NCBI RefSeq assembly: GCF_025989125.1
Contig: NZ_JAPDNR010000001.1
Coordinates: forward strand, 7,428,087 to 7,492,086
Direction: 5' to 3'
Source: Chitinophaga nivalis
Lineage (GTDB): Bacteria; Bacteroidota; Bacteroidia; Chitinophagales; Chitinophagaceae
Length of the DNA: 64,000 nt
A program made the translations under genes and the position numbers. Positions 61,201-64,000 of this stretch are shown here, piece by piece. Each line of letters opens with the position of its first letter. Position 1 is the first letter of the stretch. The notes beneath the pieces were generated by a model. The model saw only the letters and a program-made list of their open reading frames with translations. It did no database searches and was not told the DNA's origin.

Positions 61201-64000
61201 ACCACATCATTGATGGTGGCGGCCACCACATCACCCGGACCATCGTTGGTCACTGTAATGTTATAGGTTACCTGCTGGCCGGCTACTACCTGCTGCGGAC
61301 CACTCTTCACAATCTTCAGATCACTCACTTTATCCACTGCAGTATTAGTAGTGCTGGTAGCTGGTGTTTTACCTGGTACGGTAGCCGTAGCGGTATTCAC
61401 CAGGGTAGCATCGGTGAGGGCAGGATTCACGGTGCCTTTCACTTCTATCGTAATCACATTACCTGCACCGGCAGGAATATCTCCGGTAATATTTACATTA
61501 CCTGTACCACTGTTCGGACTGGCAATCGTACCTGTACCGGTAGTATTAGCTACCCAGGTTACGTTCTGTATTCCGGCTGGAATATTATCTGCGATGGCCA
61601 CACCCGTAGCATTGGACGGACCATCATTTTCCACCACAATGGTGTAAGTGATCGGTTGTCCGGCAGCTATGGCAGCCGGTGCATTCTTCGTAATCCTAAC
61701 ATTCGGATCGTTGGTAACGGTTGTATTCTTGGTGCTGGTAGCCGGTGTTTTACCTGGTGCAGCAGCAGTAGCGGTATTCACCAGCGTACCGGTAAAGGCC
61801 GGATCAACGGTACCCTGAATAGTCAGTCGGATACTGTTACCGTTACCTGCCGGAATATCGCCGGTAATATTGATGCTTCCTGTACCACTGGCAGCACTTA
61901 CTGTAGTACCGGTGCCATTGGTAGCAGCGGTCCAGGTTACATTCTGCAGACCAGCCGGCACATTATCAGCGATGACTACACCTGTTGCATTGGATGGGCC
62001 ACTGTTGGTCACATCAATGGTGTAGGTTACCGGTGCCCCTGCACTGATATTATCCGGACCACTCTTCGCAATCCTGATAGCAGGATCTTTCGTCACTTCA
62101 GTTGTTGTCGGCGGCGTTACTACCGGTGGTTCTCCCGGAGGTACAGCCGTTGCGATATTATTGACCGTACCGGTGAAGGCCGGATCTACGGTACCATGTA
62201 TCGTAATGGTAATGGTATTACCACCACCTGCCGGAATATTACCAGTCACGTTCACACTACCTGTGCCGGTAGTAGCACTTACACTGGTACCTGTGCCGGA
62301 TGGTACGGCTGTCCAGGTAACATTTTGTATCTGTGCCGGTACATTATCGGTAATGGCCACGTTGGTCGCATTGGAAGGACCACTGTTGCTGACCAGTACA
62401 GTATACGTAATCTGTTGTCCTGCGCTGATCGCAGCCGGACCACTCTTACTGATATTTATACCCGCATCTACGGTGATGTTGGTGGTAGCATTGGCAGTTG
62501 CCGGTGTGCCACCTGGTACGCCTGCTGTTACCGTATTCACCAGCTGTCCGCTGTAGGATGCATCCACCCGGCCTGTTACCGTGATGGTGATCTTGTTGCC
62601 GCTTCCTGCCGGGATATTGCCGGTGAGGCTTACATTACCAGTACCGGAAGGCGTACCCACGGTAGTACCTGTACCTGTAGCCGTAGCTGTCCAGGTAGCA
62701 TTCTGGATACCCGCAGGAATATTATCTGTGATGGCCACATCCGCCGCATCAGACGGACCGGCATTGGTTACTTCAATCGTGTAGCTGATTGGCAGGCCGG
62801 CACTGAGGTTGGCTGGTCCGCTCTTCTTCACCTGTACCAGCGGATCATTGGTAACCGTAGTTGTTACCGGATTACTGGTCACCACCGGTAAACCTGGCGG
62901 TGTTACCGTAGCGGTGTTGGTGATCTGACCTTTGAAGTCAGCTGCTACTTTACCGGAGATCGTTACCGTAATGGTATTGCCACTACCAGCGGCTACATTA
63001 CCGGTGACATTCACGGTATTACCTGTTACACTGCTGCTGCTTACCTGCGCATCACCGGAGGTGGCTGTGCTGACAACAATGTTGCTCAGTTCAGCTGGTA
63101 CTGCATCTGCAATCACGGCACCTGTTACATTGCTCGGACCTGCATTGGATAATACCAGGGTGTAGGTCAGCTGTTCACCACCACTGATGGTAGCCGGACC
63201 GGCCTTGGTCAGTTGCAGGGACGGATTCAGGCTTACTACTGTGGTAATTTCATTGGACGGTATAGCCGGTTTACCTGGCACCTGTACATGAGCTGTATTG
63301 CGCAGCGTAGCACTGATGGCCGGATCGGCTTTGCCGGTTACTACAATGATGATACCGTTGCCTGCACCTGCCGGGATGTTGGCTGTGAGGTTCAGGTTAT
63401 TACCTGTACCTGCGCCGCCGGCGGTAATGGTAGCACCACCTACCACGGAACTGGTCCAGGCAGTGTTCAGTACCTGTGCAGGAATATTATCTGTAACAAT
63501 GGCGCCTACTGCATCAGAAGGACCATTATTGGTGACTTCAATGGTGTACGTAATGTTTTCACCTGCATCCAGTACAGCCGGACCTTTTTTCACCACTACC
63601 AGACCCGGATCGTTGGTGATATTGGTTTGTACCTGGCTGCTAACCGGATTACCACCTGCGGCAGTAGCCGTAGCGGTATTGGTAACGCTACCTGCCGGTG
63701 TAGATGACGGCACCGTACCGGTGATCGTTATATCTATCTGATTGCCGGTTCCTGCCGGAATACCAGCGGTGAGATTGATGTTATTACCTGTGCCGTTCTG
63801 CGGGCTGCCACTATTGATAGTAGCTGCACCACCTGGCGTAGCCACCCAGGTTACACCTGTAATAGTAGCAGGAACCACGTCGCTGATCACCACATCTACG
63901 GCATCACTTGGGCCGGCATTGGTTACCAGCACATGATAGGTAATGGTATTACCAGCAGATACAGATCCGGAGGCCGGTCCTGTTTTCACCACATTGATAC
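55266..64000 (-). CDS. Giant DUF11-repeat surface protein with CHU_C (T9SS type B) C-terminus (5' end outside)
   Basis: The open frame fills 55266-64000 and runs off the right edge, so the start is missing; at least 2911 codons are visible. It consists of 22 repeats of about 125-130 residues with the pattern K-[ST]-G-P-x-x-[IL]-x-[AS]-G-x-x-I-T-Y-T-[IV]-x-[VI]-T-N-x-G-P-S-[ND]-A, typical of DUF11, and linkers rich in Thr/Pro. The last four repeats diverge. The final 85 residues form a gliding-motility-associated C-terminal domain (IPNVITPNGDGKNDRFVIPG, FIYNRWGNMVYQSKNYDNKW, NEGTYYYILKL), i.e. a type B secretion signal. It is exported by the type IX system and probably acts as a surface adhesin. 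The 3' neighbours PorP/SprF and the OmpA protein support this. Confidence 0.93.
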   Translation of the reverse strand, partial: INVVKTGPASGSVSAGNTITYHVLVTNAGPSDAVDVVISDVVPATITGVTWVATPGGAATINSGSPQNGTGNNINLTAGIPAGTGNQIDITITGTVPSSTPAGSVTNTATATAAGGNPVSSQVQTNITNDPGLVVVKKGPAVLDAGENITYTIEVTNNGPSDAVGAIVTDNIPAQVLNTAWTSSVVGGATITAGGAGTGNNLNLTANIPAGAGNGIIIVVTGKADPAISATLRNTAHVQVPGKPAIPSNEITTVVSLNPSLQLTKAGPATISGGEQLTYTLVLSNAGPSNVTGAVIADAVPAELSNIVVSTATSGDAQVSSSSVTGNTVNVTGNVAAGSGNTITVTISGKVAADFKGQITNTATVTPPGLPVVTSNPVTTTVTNDPLVQVKKSGPANLSAGLPISYTIEVTNAGPSDAADVAITDNIPAGIQNATWTATATGTGTTVGTPSGTGNVSLTGNIPAGSGNKITITVTGRVDASYSGQLVNTVTAGVPGGTPATANATTNITVDAGINISKSGPAAISAGQQITYTVLVSNSGPSNATNVAITDNVPAQIQNVTWTAVPSGTGTSVSATTGTGSVNVTGNIPAGGGNTITITIHGTVDPAFTGTVNNIATAVPPGEPPVVTPPTTTEVTKDPAIRIAKSGPDNISAGAPVTYTIDVTNSGPSNATGVVIADNVPAGLQNVTWTAATNGTGTTVSAASGTGSINITGDIPAGNGNSIRLTIQGTVDPAFTGTLVNTATAAAPGKTPATSTKNTTVTNDPNVRITKNAPAAIAAGQPITYTIVVENDGPSNATGVAIADNIPAGIQNVTWVANTTGTGTIASPNSGTGNVNITGDIPAGAGNVITIEVKGTVNPALTDATLVNTATATVPGKTPATSTTNTAVDKVSDLKIVKSGPQQVVAGQQVTYNITVTNDGPGDVVAATINDVVPAAIRNVTWTATANGSGTTISAAAGNGNNIALTGNIPASDANSITLVVTGQLDPAFTGTQISNTATATPPPGTDDPTPATSNVTSNVTKETDLVIVKTGPANKGAGQAITYRLEITNNGLSDVTGATIQDIIPAAINGITFTTATNGTASVSNSNLSGHTLNITGNIAAGTGNSIIVDINGTVDAGTPAGDITNTATVTPPAGVTETIPGTNTSNITTAINTDVGLQVSKSGPAIANIGDKITYTIEVTNTGASDATSVDITDPVPAEITNVTWTAVATGNGGTTVSTPGGSGNNIAFTANIEGTTNGPGKVLLTITGTISPASGSSIVNTVTAEFNGEKQSTFTTAVNKSADIRIAKAGPARISAGQQITYTIDVTNAGPADAAGVVIADNVPAQIQNVSWSVVASGGANTPVATGTGNAINLTATIPAKAGSVRVTVTGIVDPAYTGTLINTATATPPASTPDPSPATSTVTTNVENEPGLEVVKSGPATLASGQTITYTVVVRNTGASNATNVTISDVVPAAIEQVSWKAVANGAGANITGVDNGTGNNVTVTGNINAGGTDEIRIVITGVANPSFTGTLTNTATATPQGGTTVSSPPVTTVVSSQSALHMTKSGPAKIAAGQDITYTLVVTNSGPSNAGNINITDNVPAAVTNVKWTAVATGTGTNITGSSTGSGNNITITGNLAAGAANNISVTITGTVDASFNGTLDNTAAVNTPGGTPVTSKVTTTVGNTSGIQVIKSGPSAVNGGEPIVYTIDVTNAGPSNATNVNISDAVPAQIQNVTWTAAATGAGTSVVSGGSGSGNNVQLTANIPAGTGNKITITISGLVDPAFSGTISNSATAVPPGEPPVTSVPVITKVGNVPGLHISKSAPSAALASEVITYTVKVTNSGPGNAIGAVITDAVSAALTNVSWTATAQGAATITAGANGTGNNVSVTGNVPAGANDAIIVLITGKIDNNYSGPLKNVAVVTPPGKPPVPTDTSTTQVQRSFDIQVVKSGPAQIAAGGNITYTVDVTNQGPGNADAITINDVVPADITVQNWSIATISGTATVTGPTSGTGNNINIQTSLSSGGQVRVTITGIVKQTANSTVTNTANVTLPPGVVDPTPDNSSTVVTKVVREPGVRLSKTGPATVRAGETFSYVVEATNLGPSDATGVQITDVVPADLQQVTWLATAAGNATITSGANGTGNNVSLTGNIGAGTGNLIRILITGKVPADFGGTLSNTATANVPGVTPPVTTPPVVTTVTKEADLRITKTGPGTVIQGKNITYVLVVENEGLATVNGATIQDIVPAGIGNVTATVAAQSGGASGTVLQVNNNTVSGTIANIPAGGAVNIEIKGVVNDINTLRNTATVTPPADVKDPVPGNNTSTTVETQVIPSAKLRIRKSVSPAGPYSAGQQITYTLDIQNDGPGAVNPVKVTDVLSGAATGAVVLGTPSKGNATYDAATGTISWNAGLLTNGQTATLSYNVTLKATGNLNNVAIVAGPPDVSTPDTARVTIPVRKYADLAVTKTGPAGVIQGKGITYTVEVRNNGLSDANGATIQDVVPAGISNVAATIISETGGVSGTTLNVNGNTVNAAVAQFPAGGIVNIAITGIVTGTTTLSNTATVTPPPDVTDTVPGNNVTPPVVTPVTPTAKLQITKEVTPAEESYNPGQQITYTLKVTNTGAGNADQVLVTDELPAGILSAPTLGTPGKGTASYNTANRVITWTIGDLANGQSTTLTYQVTILETGSVRNVAIAKGRPDVVIPDTVVNIISAGKAADLTIAKGITTNTPYTVGQRIDYSVTISNKGPNTATGVLVTDALPANLGEPSSILADKGNAVYDPASRTIRWNVGSLTNGETIRLTFHVQITGGGDLINTATVKGNEPDPDMSSNTATSRATVGGDLFIPNVITPNGDGKNDRFVIPGLNKYPGSSLFIYNRWGNMVYQSKNYDNKWDGHELNEGTYYYILKLNTPQGERNYKGWIELLR

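Noticed and set aside
57933..62891. Very long plus-strand open frames (over 700 codons) opposite the giant repeat gene
   Set aside because: They mirror the repetitive coding strand, give sequences rich in Cys, Tyr and Arg without any domain, and exist only because the repeat codon pattern avoids stops on the antisense strand.
55266..63992. CRISPR-like or satellite repeat array
   Set aside because: The periodicity of about 390 bp is explained by DUF11 protein repeats with synonymous variation; there are no identical short repeats with unique spacers.

Overview
The window comes from a Bacteroidota genome, most likely a Chitinophagaceae member close to Chitinophaga. Supporting signs are two SusC/SusD pairs (one under an ECF sigma/FecR-type anti-sigma pair), LytS/LytTR two-component proteins, an Oar-like TonB receptor, a PorP/SprF protein beside a giant protein with the CHU_C-type (type IX secretion, type B) C-terminus, GG-leader RiPP precursors, and several TAnnTTTG-type -7 promoter boxes. 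No rRNA, tRNA, CRISPR or insertion sequence was recognised.

Left part (1-9225): a truncated LytS-type kinase, an S41 peptidase, and a lanthipeptide locus. A LanC cyclase (4332-5546) with its own terminator is followed on the same strand by a tandem array of seven intact small precursor genes and one frameshifted copy (2052-4013). All intact copies share a core motif S-[ST]-x-P-x-C-D. Two of them are easy to miss: a 57-residue gene (3135-3308) and one starting with GTG (3328-3540). After a divergent flavin oxidoreductase/AraC pair comes a second set of three unrelated precursors (7798-8780) sharing a C-x-C-C core motif. No LanB dehydratase or exporter lies in the window, so the modification system is split across the genome.

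Middle part (9226-31825): an imine-reductase-like dehydrogenase; an amino-acid permease and a SusC/SusD operon whose promoters carry the same inverted-repeat operator with an identical 9-nt spacer; in the SusC leader a 31-codon reading frame with three consecutive Cys codons and competing RNA structures that look like an attenuator. Then a MoaF-like/DsbA/MBL-fold/SnoaL operon on the minus strand with a palindromic operator candidate, a Crp/Fnr-type regulator, a secreted protein of unknown function, and a sigma/anti-sigma/SusC/SusD/EndoH-like GH18 locus that looks like a small N-glycan utilisation system. An outer-membrane beta-barrel receptor closes this section.

Right part (31949-64000): a LytTR regulator and LytS kinase directly downstream of a complete RND efflux operon (adaptor, pump, outer-membrane factor); a HipA-like kinase/DUF3037 pair; an amidohydrolase; an Oar-like TonB receptor; an AraC regulator followed by superoxide dismutase and an FMN reductase; MgtC and a His-rich metal P-type ATPase with a DUF6660-like Cys-rich protein; and finally an OmpA-family protein, PorP/SprF and the 3' 8.7 kb of a giant adhesin-like gene with 22 visible DUF11-type repeats, which runs off the right edge.
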